A stretch of 64,000 nt of DNA from Cyclobacterium roseum. GTDB lineage: Bacteria; Bacteroidota; Bacteroidia; Cytophagales; Cyclobacteriaceae. The stretch lies in the NCBI RefSeq assembly GCF_010119225.1, contig NZ_WNKF01000011.1, positions 1 through 64,000 on the forward strand, given 5' to 3'. Made by a program: the position numbers and the translations under genes. The notes under the pieces are model-generated. The model was not told the origin of the DNA and searched no databases. It worked only from the letters and a program-made list of their open reading frames with translations. Of the stretch, positions 8,394 through 18,300 are shown in pieces (the first letter of the stretch is position 1; each line of letters starts with the position of its first letter).

Positions 8394-9221
8394 ATGCAAT
8401 CACCATTTTTGCCTCTTAAGAGAACATTTCAAAGCCAATGGAAGGCCCTGCGTTTTCAATTAAGCGCGTCGAATCATCCAGCGTTTATTGGTTTTTACAA
8501 GTATCTTTATAAGCCCGGGAAAGGGAGTTTGAGTGATTTTCTGAGCCGGTATTCGCTTTCAAAAAAAGGTGATTTTACGGTCGTTCAAATTGGGGCAAAC
8601 GACGGCATCACCCACGATCCCATCCACAAATTCATCAAAAGGGATGGGTGGAACGGGGTTTTGCTTGAGCCGCAGCCGGAGGTCTATCATCGGTTTTTGA
8701 AGAAAATTTATGCCAAAAATAAGGGTATAAGCCCCCTATGCGCTGCCATCGGTGAAAAGGACGGCACACAGGACATTTATAAAATTGGCTTTTCCGATAT
8801 GCGCTGGGCGACCGGATTGACTTCCTTTTCCAGGGAAAAAATCGAAAAGGCATTTGAGGACGGTATCGTTGCTGCCAATTGTTCGAAATTTGGGATAGCG
8901 ATCCCCAAGGATAAAGATCGGTGGATCAGTAAGGAAGAGGTAGAAGTAATTGCTCCGCGAACCCTGATGAAGCGGTATGACATTCGTAAAATTGATCTTT
9001 TGCAAATCGATGCAGAGGGCTATGACCTGGAAGTGATCCGGATTTTTGACCTGCCACGTACAAACCCCGAGGCGATTGTTTTCGAAAACGTGGGTTTGAA
9101 TGAAGTTGATTACGTTGCCTGCCTGGCACTCTTGCAGGAAAATGGCTACGGTACCCGGAAGTTCGGGCCCAATACCCTGGCCTTAAAAAAGACTGCGGAG
9201 ATTTATAAAACGTTTTTTTAA
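8394..9221 (+). CDS. FkbM-family SAM-dependent methyltransferase
   Basis: The 275-aa protein has the FkbM fold. The SAM-binding motif FTVVQIGANDGITHDP lies near residue 65, followed by WNGVLLEPQPEVYHR. A second conserved block, IDLLQIDAEGYDLEVI, near residue 210 matches the 'DVEGxE' motif of the family. FkbM enzymes usually O-methylate sugars or other small molecules. The gene overlaps the downstream glycosyltransferase by one base (TAATG), so both are translated from one mRNA, and a role in methylating a glycan is likely. A TTG at 8379 is in frame, but the ATG at 8394 is the preferred start. Confidence 0.88.
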   Translation: MQSPFLPLKRTFQSQWKALRFQLSASNHPAFIGFYKYLYKPGKGSLSDFLSRYSLSKKGDFTVVQIGANDGITHDPIHKFIKRDGWNGVLLEPQPEVYHRFLKKIYAKNKGISPLCAAIGEKDGTQDIYKIGFSDMRWATGLTSFSREKIEKAFEDGIVAANCSKFGIAIPKDKDRWISKEEVEVIAPRTLMKRYDIRKIDLLQIDAEGYDLEVIRIFDLPRTNPEAIVFENVGLNEVDYVACLALLQENGYGTRKFGPNTLALKKTAEIYKTFF

Positions 9222-10003
9222 TGAGCAGGGAGGGCTTGGTTTCGGTCGTTATTCCCTGCTATAATCAGGGAAAGTACCTGGCAGAGACCGTGCAGTCGGT
9301 ATTGGCATCCACTTACCGCCCGCTGGAGATTCTGATCGTTAATGACGGTTCCACCGATAATTCCCTGGAAACAGCCCTGGATCTGGAGAAGCAACATCCG
9401 GAAATCAGCGTCATAGACCAGGCAAATGCAGGGGTAGCCAAGGCCCGTAATACCGGGATACAGGCCGCCAGGGGTGGCATACTGCTACCGCTGGATGGGG
9501 ACGATAAAATTTCTCCGGATTATATTGCACGGGGCGTGTCTGTGCTCCATCAGGATCCCGGGGTGAAAGTAGTGTATTGCCGGGCAGTAAAGTTTTCCGA
9601 AGCACGGCAGAAACCCTGGAAATTAAAACCTTTTAGCCTTCGAGCCCTGGCCAGGGACAATATGATTTTTGTGGCTGCCCTTTTTCGGAAAGCAGATGCA
9701 TTGGCAGTGGGCGGTTTTTCGGAAGACATGCACATGGGGCGGGAAGATTGGGAGTTTTGGATCAAAATGCTCAAAAATGGAGGGGAAGTGGTACAGCTGC
9801 CCTTTGTAGGTTTTTATTACCGGATGACACCGGATAGCAAAAGGAAGAAGACCGGAACCGGCCGGAAAAAGCGGGAGCGAATAGATTATTTGAATGCCAA
9901 ACACATGGATTTTTTTGAAAGGGAGCTCAGGGGCCCGCTACGATTTCAGCGCAGCTGGTCCAGGAGGTACAATACCTTGTTGAAGTGGTTGGGGAAGGGC
10001 TGA
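9221..10003 (+). CDS. Family 2 glycosyltransferase
   Basis: The 260-aa cytoplasmic protein has a GT-A fold of glycosyltransferase family 2. It begins with VSVVIPCYNQGKYLAETVQSVL and has the nucleotide-binding LIVNDGSTDNS. The metal-binding DxD-type motif LPLDGDDKISPDYI follows near residue 88. It should transfer a sugar from an NDP-sugar to a polysaccharide or lipid-linked acceptor; donor and acceptor are unknown. The start codon overlaps the stop of the FkbM methyltransferase gene, so the two form a small glycan-modification operon. There is no transmembrane segment, and its length is typical for a soluble GT2. Confidence 0.92.
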   Translation: MSREGLVSVVIPCYNQGKYLAETVQSVLASTYRPLEILIVNDGSTDNSLETALDLEKQHPEISVIDQANAGVAKARNTGIQAARGGILLPLDGDDKISPDYIARGVSVLHQDPGVKVVYCRAVKFSEARQKPWKLKPFSLRALARDNMIFVAALFRKADALAVGGFSEDMHMGREDWEFWIKMLKNGGEVVQLPFVGFYYRMTPDSKRKKTGTGRKKRERIDYLNAKHMDFFERELRGPLRFQRSWSRRYNTLLKWLGKG

Positions 10004-10203
10004 TATTGGAAGCTTGGCCTTCAAATGGAAAAAAATCCGGATAGGTGCCGTAGTTGATAGTATGTTGCCCTGGTTGAACAAATGTCCAACTTCTTTATGT
10101 GAGAATTGGGGTTGTCTGAAAATCTGGTAGTCAAACTAAAGCCGAAGAAGTTGGCGTCAGGTACTTGACAACCTAAGTTCGATCTATTTTCCGTAAAAAG
10201 GTT

Positions 10204-10502
10204 CAACCCCGTCCGGGGTTGGAGGTTTGTTTTTGTTAGCTTTCCGCGGGTTGCACCCACGGTTATTATTGTTCAGGCCCTTCAGGCCTGCTTTTACTGA
10301 GTGAATCATCAGCAGCCTAAATTGGCATCTATAGCGTTTTTTTCCGTTAGTCCAATTAGGTTATAATGAGGTTCCAGATCACTTCTCAAGAAAAAAGCTC
10401 CTATTCGACTTCGAAGCCTGCAGGGCTTCAACAATAATAACTCTGGGCGAAACCCGGGGTTTAGGAGCCAATCTTTCCTTCCAGCAACCCTGGAGTGGGT
10501 TG
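10204..10502. repeat. Inverted pair of REP-like multi-hairpin elements
   Basis: Two copies of the same three-hairpin element face each other. Copy A runs H1 (CAACCCC..GGGGTTG, 10204-10221), H2 (CCGCGGGT..ACCCACGG, 10244-10262), the linker TTATTATTGTT, then H3 (CAGGCC..GGCCTG, 10274-10290). Copy B reads in reverse order: H3 (GAAGCC..GGGCTTC, 10413-10429), AACAATAATAA, H2 (CTGGGC..CCCGGGG, 10443-10459), then H1 (CAACCC..GGGTTG, 10485-10502). Linkers are conserved and stem bases vary with compensation. This resembles the REP/BIME elements moved by RAYT transposases. No RAYT gene is present in the window. Confidence 0.75.
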
Positions 10503-10621
10503 AACACTTTTTTCAAAAAGCCCGGAATCAAGTTCAAAACCGGTCAAACGAAGCAAATTGCGACCTATTAAAATCGAACTCAGATTGACAGACCGATTTA
10601 ATATATGTACTGAAAATTTAA

Positions 10622-10655
10622 ATATGTTCATTTAGATATATAAATATGAACATAT
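10622..10655. promoter_or_regulatory. Long palindrome upstream of the RhuM remnant
   Basis: ATATGTTCAT (10622-10631) and ATGAACATAT (10646-10655) form a perfect 10-bp inverted repeat with a 14-bp AT-rich spacer. The spacing and AT content suit an operator for a dimeric regulator, or the promoter region of a lost element. No regulator gene is adjacent. The rest of 10503-10763 shows nothing clear. Confidence 0.45.
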
Positions 10656-10763
10656 GCTATTAACAGGTCCACTTTATTTCTGGGTAAATTTAGCCTTAAA
10701 ATTGGTGTAGGGTGCGCTTCTTAATTCAGCGTATTAGTTGAAGAATGGCTTACCCAAAAGGGT

Positions 10764-11243
10764 ATGCAGGAGTTATTTAAAAAAGCCAAGTCCACCATAT
10801 CAGAACACATCAAGAATGTATTTGAGGGAGGAGAATTGGACGAAGAAGTGGTAGTTCGGGATTTCCGAACCACCAGTCCACATGGGGCTATTATGGACAA
10901 AACGGAGGGAAATACCGTAAAATATTACAACCTGGACGTAATCATTTCGGTAGGCTATCGGGTGAAGTCTCAACGAGGTACGCAGTTCCGTATAGGGGCT
11001 ACTAAGGCATTGCGGGAATACATTATCAAAGGATTTGTCCTGGAGGGTTGGCACCTAAAGCAAGGATCGGCACTTTTTGGCAAAGACTACCTAGATGAAC
11101 TACTGGGACGTATCCGTGAGATACGAGCCGGTGAAAGAAGGTTCTACCAAACAATTACAAACATCTACGACCAATGCAGCCAAGAAAAATTGACCATCAG
11201 TCGCTTGGAGCTACCATTCCGAATGCTTTCCTGTTTGGCATAA
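10764..11243 (+). pseudogene. RhuM-family protein, truncated remnant
   Basis: The 159-aa reading frame matches the middle of RhuM-family proteins (Salmonella RhuM-like, normally ~330-350 aa). Recognisable family segments are STISEHIKNVFEGGEL, then KYYNLDVIISVGYRVKSQRG, then REYIIKGFVLEGWHLK, then IREIRAGERRFYQ. The frame is open further upstream and reads EEWLTQKG just before the ATG, which also fits the family. The usual N-terminus and the whole second half are missing. After RFYQTITNIYD the sequence leaves the family pattern and ends quickly, suggesting a deletion or frameshift. RhuM genes commonly sit near restriction-modification or mobile loci; here only the scar remains, beside REP-like repeats. 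Confidence 0.7.
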
Positions 11244-11254
11244 ATCAACTTAAA

Positions 11255-12312
<1,058 letters not shown>

Positions 12313-12349
12313 AAAAAACCCCAAATACAGCTTGTATAAGGGGTTTTTT
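12313..12349 (-). terminator. Terminator downstream of tRNA-Arg
   Basis: AAAAAACCCC (12313-12322) pairs with GGGGTTTTTT (12340-12349), with an inner ATACA/TGTAT extension. It starts one base past the 3' end of the minus-strand tRNA and carries T-runs on both strands, so it can act in either direction. Confidence 0.8.
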
Positions 12350-12350
12350 G

Positions 12351-12422
12351 TAGCCTCGACAGGAATCGAACCTGTATCTAAAGTTTAGGAAACTTCTATT
12401 CTATCCATTGAACTACGAGGCC
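12351..12422 (-). tRNA. tRNA-Arg (anticodon CCT)
   Basis: The minus strand folds into a normal cloverleaf. The acceptor is GGCCTCG with CGAGGCT (one G-T pair at the end) and discriminator A. The D-arm contains GTTCAATGGATAGAAT. The anticodon stem GAAGT/ACTTT encloses loop TTCCTAA with anticodon CCT, and the T-arm ACAGG/CCTGT encloses TTCGATT. CCA is not encoded. It should read AGG codons. Confidence 0.95.
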
Positions 12423-12424
12423 AA

Positions 12425-12514
12425 ATTATATTAGGGAACTTTCCTGTATGCCGGCAGGTATTCTATCCCTGTCCGACCGTTGTCAGCCGGGCGGGCATTG
12501 AACGACGAGGCCAT
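12425..12514 (-). pseudogene. Broken partial copy of the tRNA-Arg 5' half
   Basis: On the minus strand, just upstream of the intact tRNA-Arg, GGCCTCGTCGTTCAATG (ending near 12498) repeats the tRNA's first 17 bases with one change. A ~27-nt insertion of unrelated GC-rich sequence follows, then GGATAGAATA resumes the D-arm sequence. After that the match is lost. It looks like a partial tandem duplication of the tRNA gene broken by an insertion; it cannot fold into a tRNA. Confidence 0.5.
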
Positions 12515-12680
12515 TTAAACTTGAGGAAAGAGTAAGATTTACCTTTTGTAAACCAGGTAATTGGTGCTTTTTGGGGCTGCTTAAACGAGCAAGCCTCCGA
12601 AAAACAACGCAATTTAAACCATAATTTTACTATTTCACAAATAAAAGAGAGGCATATTCTTCTTTTTGATTTTAATGTTT

Positions 12681-12688
12681 TATGTTTG
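12681..12688 (+). promoter_or_regulatory. -7 box (TATGTTTG) of the rpsP operon
   Basis: TATGTTTG fits TAnnTTTG exactly, 56 nt upstream of the rpsP ATG. TTTTTG at 12663-12668 is close for a -33 element. This is the most likely promoter of rpsP-rimM-trmD-rplS. Confidence 0.45.
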
Positions 12689-12744
12689 CAGTCCAAAAAA
12701 TATCGATGGACGGGATCCATCAATTCACTAAAAGTCAAAATATT

Positions 12745-13383
12745 ATGGCATTAAAAATCAGATTAGCACGTAGGGGCCGTAGAAAAATGGCCATTTACGA
12801 TGTAGTAATTGCTGATGCTAGGGCTCCACGAGATGGACGCTTTATCGAAAAAATCGGGTCGTACAATCCAAATACCGACCCCGCTACCATTGCAATCAAC
12901 AATGACCGTGCGTTAAAATGGTTGATGAATGGAGCACAGCCCACCGACACGGTGAAAGCCATGCTTTCCTACCGGGGCGTGATGCTGAAGAAGCACTTGC
13001 AGATCGGGGTGGTGAAGGGAGCTATTTCCCAGGAACAAGCCGATGAGAAATTTGAGGCCTGGTTAGAAACCAAAGAGAAAAACATCGCCAGCAAGGTGGA
13101 CAAAATCCAGTCTGCGAAAGATGATGCCAAGAAAGCGGCATTGGAAGCGGAAGCGGCCAAAAATCAGGCCCGACTGGATGCCATTAAGAAACGAGAAGAA
13201 GAAGCGATTGCAGCGGCCGAGGCGGCTGAAGCGGAAGCCAAAGCTGCCGCAGCACCTCAGGAAGAGGCTCCGGCCGAAAGTGAAGCGGAAGCTCCTGCCG
13301 AGGACAAAGCAGAAGCACCCGCCGAAAACGAAGGAGAAGCTCCTGCAGATGATGCGGCCGCTTCTGACGAAGAAAAAGCCTAA
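12745..13383 (+). CDS. rpsP: 30S ribosomal protein S16 with Ala/Glu-rich tail
   Basis: This is ribosomal protein S16, part of the 5' domain of 16S rRNA in the small subunit. The conserved part covers residues 1-~85: MALKIRLARRGRRKMAIYD, then RDGRFIEKIGSYNP and LSYRGVMLKKHL. The protein is 212 aa, against ~80-90 in Escherichia coli. The extra ~125 residues start with a charged helix (EEKFEAWL.. region) and end in a long low-complexity Ala/Glu/Pro tract. Long S16 tails are common in Bacteroidota. The ATG at 12745 gives the conserved N-terminus; upstream in-frame codons to 12682 are not needed. It is the first gene of a four-gene operon with rimM, trmD and rplS. Confidence 0.96.
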   Translation: MALKIRLARRGRRKMAIYDVVIADARAPRDGRFIEKIGSYNPNTDPATIAINNDRALKWLMNGAQPTDTVKAMLSYRGVMLKKHLQIGVVKGAISQEQADEKFEAWLETKEKNIASKVDKIQSAKDDAKKAALEAEAAKNQARLDAIKKREEEAIAAAEAAEAEAKAAAAPQEEAPAESEAEAPAEDKAEAPAENEGEAPADDAAASDEEKA

Positions 13384-13397
13384 TCCCAGCACCGACC

Positions 13398-13928
13398 ATG
13401 AACAAAGACAATTGCTTTCAATTGGGCCATATAGCCAAAGTTCATGGATTACATGGAGAGGTATTACTGGTACTGGATGTAGACTTTCCCGAGGATTATG
13501 AGGAGTTGGAGCATGTTTTCGTGGAAAAGGGCAACCGACTGGTACCCTTTATGCTGGAGCACATGGTACCTCAACCCAATAATAAATTTCTGGCCAAATT
13601 TGAAGAATTTGACCAGGTCGATCAGGTGAAGCCCATGGTAGGAGCCGCATTGTTCCTCCCATTATCCCTTCTTCCGGACTTGAAAGAAGATCAGTTTTAT
13701 TACCACGAATTGGTAGGATATACCGTGATCGATGAGGAGCTGGGGGAATTGGGAGAGGTCAAAGTGATTTATGACCTGGAAACGCAGGATCTGATCGGAA
13801 TGGATTACCAGGGCAAAGAGGTATTGATACCCATTCAGGATGGCATCCTGGAGGGGGTAGATAAGGCAGAGAAAAAAGTTTTCTGCAGGCTTCCGGAAGG
13901 CCTACTTGACATTTATTTGGAAGATTAA
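13398..13928 (+). CDS. rimM: Ribosome maturation factor RimM
   Basis: The 176-aa RimM homologue helps 30S subunit maturation and binds S19. The N-terminal domain begins with [16 protein letters not shown], the usual RimM signature. The C-terminal PRC-barrel domain contains [13 protein letters not shown] and ends with the conserved QDGILEGVD and LPEGLLDIY. It starts 14 nt after rpsP and ends 1 nt before trmD, consistent with one transcript. Length and domain order are normal. Confidence 0.95.
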   Translation: MNKDNCFQLGHIAKVHGLHGEVLLVLDVDFPEDYEELEHVFVEKGNRLVPFMLEHMVPQPNNKFLAKFEEFDQVDQVKPMVGAALFLPLSLLPDLKEDQFYYHELVGYTVIDEELGELGEVKVIYDLETQDLIGMDYQGKEVLIPIQDGILEGVDKAEKKVFCRLPEGLLDIYLED

Positions 13929-13929
13929 C

Positions 13930-14655
13930 ATGCGGATTGATATCATCACCGTTTTGCCCGGACTGCTGGAAGGGCCTTTTTCCCATTCCATTTTGAAAAG
14001 AGCGGAAGATAAAGGACTGGCCAGCGTAAAGGTGCATGATTTGCGCGGATATGGTATCGGGAAGCAGAAAAGTGTTGACAATTACGCCTTTGGCGGCGGT
14101 GCAGGCATGGTGATGATGATTGAACCCATCGCCAAATGCATCGAGGATTTGAAAAAGGAACGGGACTACGACGAGGTTATTTACATGACACCGGACGGTC
14201 TTACCTTCAATCAAGCCATGGCCAATTCCTTTTCATTGACGGAGAATTTAATCATTCTTTGCGGACATTATAAAGGAGTAGATGAGCGGGTTCGTCAACA
14301 TTTGATCACCAAAGAGGTAAGCATAGGGGATTTTGTCCTTTCAGGAGGAGAGTTAGCCGCTGCGGTGGTGACAGATGCCATCATTCGATTACTCCCCGGA
14401 GTTTTGAATGACGAGACTTCTGCCTTGACAGATTCCTTTCAGGACGGCCTATTGGCACCGCCGGTTTATACCCGGCCAGCGACCTACAAAGGCTGGAAGG
14501 TACCTGAAGTATTGCTGTCAGGACATGCGGCAAACATCGAATCCTGGAGATTTGATGAATCGGTACGCCGAACCAAAGAAAGAAGACCCGACCTGATGGA
14601 AGGGGATAATTCTCTGGGCAAAGGCGATAGCACAACAGCACGAAACGATAATTGA
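13930..14655 (+). CDS. trmD: tRNA (guanine-N1)-methyltransferase
   Basis: The 241-aa TrmD makes m1G at position 37 of tRNAs with G36, preventing +1 frameshifts. It belongs to the SPOUT (knotted) methyltransferases and works as a dimer. [12 protein letters not shown] opens the protein. The knot region has [13 protein letters not shown] and [13 protein letters not shown], which form the SAM site, and the C-terminal domain includes [17 protein letters not shown]. The ATG at 13930 is chosen because it begins the conserved sequence; an ATG at 13906 would overlap rimM. It lies in the rpsP-rimM-trmD-rplS operon. The 10-15 C-terminal residues are unusually rich in Asp, Asn and Ser. Confidence 0.96.
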   Translation: MRIDIITVLPGLLEGPFSHSILKRAEDKGLASVKVHDLRGYGIGKQKSVDNYAFGGGAGMVMMIEPIAKCIEDLKKERDYDEVIYMTPDGLTFNQAMANSFSLTENLIILCGHYKGVDERVRQHLITKEVSIGDFVLSGGELAAAVVTDAIIRLLPGVLNDETSALTDSFQDGLLAPPVYTRPATYKGWKVPEVLLSGHAANIESWRFDESVRRTKERRPDLMEGDNSLGKGDSTTARNDN

Positions 14656-14713
14656 GATAATTAAGGATACAAGAATCGGTATCCGATAAAGCGATAAGCA
14701 AAATAGTAAAGCA

Positions 14714-15079
14714 ATGAGCGAACTACTTAAATTCGTAGAACAGGATTACAAAGACGCGCGATCCAAATTTCCTGCCTTCAAAGCCGGGGATACGGTCAAT
14801 GTTCACGTGAAAATTACAGAAGGAAACAAAGAACGTATCCAGCAGTTTCAGGGTACGGTTATCCAGCGGAAAAATGTGAATACCAATGGCGAAACGTTCA
14901 CAGTAAGGAAGGTTTCCAATAGTATTGGTGTAGAGCGAATATTTCCCATCATTTCCCCAAGCTTAGAAAAAATTGAAGTCCTGAGAGAAGGTAAAGTTCG
15001 CAGGGCCAAATTGTTCTACCTGAGAGGAAGACAGGGCAAGTCTGCAAAAATCAAGGAAAAGATCAGGGTAAAAAAGTAA
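14714..15079 (+). CDS. rplS: 50S ribosomal protein L19
   Basis: The 121-aa L19 sits at the 30S-50S interface. Typical segments are [13 protein letters not shown], then [13 protein letters not shown], then [17 protein letters not shown] and the basic C-terminal YYLR-type end ([17 protein letters not shown]). It closes the conserved operon with S16, RimM and TrmD, 58 nt after trmD, and is followed by a strong terminator. Confidence 0.97.
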   Translation: MSELLKFVEQDYKDARSKFPAFKAGDTVNVHVKITEGNKERIQQFQGTVIQRKNVNTNGETFTVRKVSNSIGVERIFPIISPSLEKIEVLREGKVRRAKLFYLRGRQGKSAKIKEKIRVKK

Positions 15080-15110
15080 GTTTATCCGAATTAATTATTA
15101 GTAATAGTAT

Positions 15111-15137
15111 AAAAGGGGGCTTTTGCCCTCTTTTTTT
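15111..15137 (+). terminator. Terminator of the rpsP-rplS operon
   Basis: GGGGGC and GCCCTC enclose a TTTT loop and are followed by seven T's. It begins ~30 nt after the rplS stop codon and separates the operon from the SusC gene. Confidence 0.85.
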
Positions 15138-15277
15138 GTGCATTAATTCCACTGAGCCAGTTTGACTTCCGGGACGAACCAGGTAACTAACCGTTTCATT
15201 TTTATCTTTTTTAATAGAGATATACCAAGTAATGTATTTTTAAGTTAGTTTTTTACCACTATAAAATTTTATTTAAG

Positions 15278-15297
15278 CAGGATAGTGCAGGATAGTA
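15278..15297 (+). promoter_or_regulatory. Tandem GCAGGATAGT motif upstream of the first susC-like gene
   Basis: Two perfect back-to-back copies of GCAGGATAGT lie ~60 nt before the ATG at 15359. The same decamer occurs once upstream of the second SusC gene (20221-20230), and ACAGGATAGT occurs before the DUF4432 gene at 28731. The spacing suggests binding sites for a shared regulator, or a conserved leader element. No regulator gene is visible nearby. Confidence 0.5.
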
Positions 15298-15358
15298 TTG
15301 CTTGATCTTTTGGGTTTATTTAATTGACATAAATCAATTTAACCAAACACAAAAGATT

Positions 15359-18300
15359 ATGAAAACAGGTTACAAACCACACTTAATCGGGTTTCGGACG
15401 GTGTTTATGGCTTTTCTTTTAGTAATTACCTTTTCCGGGTATTCCCAGGATACAGGGCAGATTACAGGGAGAGTCCTGTCAGCAGAGGATTCCGAACCCC
15501 TACCGGGTGTATCCATTTTGGTGAACGGAACCTCCCGGGGAACGGTCACCAATATGGACGGAGAGTTTGCCATTCAGGCATCTTCCGGAGAAACACTTAC
15601 CATTAGTTTTATTGGATTTGAAACCAAGGAAGTAGCCGTCACCGGAGGCCAGACCAACTACGAAATTATTATGGAGCCCTCCATGGGGGATTTGGGTGAA
15701 GTCGTGGTAATGGGCTATGGCTCTCAACGAAAAGCGGACATCACCTCGGCGGTTTCCGTCATCAATATGGAAAATATTGGGGAAGTACCTACCACCAATG
15801 TTTCCCGCCTCTTGCAAGGTCAGGCCGCCGGAGTTCAGGTAAGGCAGACCAGTGGAAGGCCGGGTGAGGAAATGGAAGTAACCATCCGGGGAATTGGCTC
15901 CCTGGGAGCAGGCAGCCAACCGCTATACGTGGTAGATGGATTTCCGGTAGGAACCTCCCTGGGACAAAACCTGAATCCAGCCGACATCGAGAGCATGACC
16001 GTGCTAAAAGATGCGGCCTCAACGGCCATTTATGGTGCCAGGGGTTCCAATGGTGTGATCCTGATTACCACCAAATCGGCTAAAGATGGCGTGGTAAGCC
16101 TGGACTTCGTCGTCAACCAAGGCATTCAGAACGTCCCTGACGGGAGAAGAACCCGCATGATGAACGGACCGGAGTTTGCACAGTTCAAGCACGATAGTTT
16201 CGTAGACAGGATCCGCTATTTCGAGCAACGAGAGCCTGATCTGGAGGAAATTCCATTGGAATTCCGGTTTCCCGAACAGACCACCGTTTCGACGGATTGG
16301 TTTGAAGAGATCATGAATCAAAATGCGCGGTTTCAAAATTACAACGCCACCCTTACGGCCGGAAAGGGAGATATTCGCTCCCTGGTGTCGGTGGGCTATA
16401 TCAATCAGGAAGGTGCCGTTATCGAGACGGGTTTCGAACGATTTAACGTGCGGGCCAATATTGACGGAAAGATCAATGATTTTATCAGTATGGGCTGGAA
16501 CATTGCGGCTTCCCATTCCCGGGAGGATTATGCTTCTACCGACGGCAGAAGTGCGTTAATAGGTCGGTCACTTTGGGCAGATCCCCGGTATCCAGTGTAC
16601 AATGAAGATGGGAGTTTTAATGACTTTATCGGGGGCACCCATGGCGTTTTTGGAACGGCCAATGTGGTACAGGAACTGCACGAAATGGAACGAACCCGGT
16701 CTGAGAACAACATTCTGACCAATGGCTATCTGGAGTTTACCTTTTTGAAAAACTTCAAATTCCGGACTTCGGTAAATGCCAGACTGGAAGGTACTGACCA
16801 GAAGGAATTCAGGCCATCCACCCTGGCAGGTACCGGTTTCAACCAGGCTCCACCCAGAGAGGCGACCTTATACCAGAGAAGAAATGAGGTGTTGAATATC
16901 GCAGCCGATCAGTTACTTTCTTATAATAAAATTATGGGTAGTCACCGAGTGGAAGGACTTTTGGGCTTTTCAGCTCAGGAAGAAACCTTTAAATACCTGC
17001 AAGGCAACGGAAACGAATTTGCCAATGACCAGGTCCAATACCTGAGCGCGGCCATTCGGCAAACCTCAACTTCTGGAGAGGCGGATTGGAGCCTTATGGC
17101 CTATTTTGCCCGGGTCAACTATTCTTTCAATGACAAATACCTCTTTTCGGCATCTTACCGTAGGGAAGGCAGTTCCCGATTTGGTGCCAATAACAAGTGG
17201 GGGGACTTTCCCGCCTTTTCTGCCGGTTGGCGGATTTCAGAAGAATCCTTCATGCCACAGACCAATTGGATTACCGATCTGAAATTGAGGGCCAGCTATG
17301 GGATTACCGGTAACAATGCCATCGGGAATTACTCCAGTTTGTCCAACCTGCGTATCTCGAACTATGTTCTGGGAGGTGCCATTGCCAATGGGCAGGTATT
17401 GTCCAATTTTGCAAATGCCAATCTAGGCTGGGAGCAATCCCAACAAACAGATATCGGCCTGGATCTGGCCATGTTTGATAACCGCTTGATACTGACAGCG
17501 GAGTATTACAACCGATTAACGGACAACATGCTGTTGTCGGTAGAAATGCCGGTCATCTCCGGTTTTACCCAGTCGCTGGATAATGTAGGGCAGGTACAAA
17601 ACAGGGGGGTGGAACTGGCATTGGATTACCGGACCCGGATCAGCCAGCTGAATCTGCGAAGCAATTTAAACCTGACCATCAATCGAAACAAGGTGTTGGA
17701 AATCAGAGGTGAAAACGACGAAATCTGGTCGGGTGGTTTCTATAGCACCTATAATGTTTCTCAGGTGGGTAGGCCGGTTTCCATGCTCCATGGTTTTCGC
17801 ATGATGGGCATTTTTGATACCGAAGATGAAATCGAAGCCTGGCCAACTCAGGACGGAGCCATCCCCGGTACCTACAAATATTTCGATGCAAATGGGGACG
17901 GGGAAATTTCCTATGACCAGCAGGACATGATAGAAATTGGTAACCCACATCCCGCTTATATATTGGGATTTACCCTGGGAGGGGACTATAAAAGCTTTGA
18001 TTTTAACTTCATGTTTACGGGAGCCTTCGACTACGATGTGTTCCGGAATATAGAAGCCACCACCATGAATATGGACGGGGTATTTAACATTCTGCAGTCA
18101 GGTGTCAACCGCTGGCGATCTGCCGAAAATCCGGGTGATGGCCGGGGTGCTACGACCAATACCTGGAAATGGCAGCGGGAATCCAATTCCAGGTATGTAT
18201 ATGATGCGACACATGTGTGGTTACGAAATATCACCCTGGGTTACACCATCCCTCAAAATCCGGTGATACCCAATGCCAGGGTGTTTTTCAGTGCGGAAAA

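Noticed and set aside
10764-11243. Intact toxin or restriction-associated gene
   Set aside because: Only the RhuM middle is recognisable; both ends are missing, so it is a remnant.
13063-13392. 109-aa frame on the minus strand, rich in Arg, Phe and Gly
   Set aside because: It is an artefact of the low-complexity Ala/Glu tail of S16 read in reverse.
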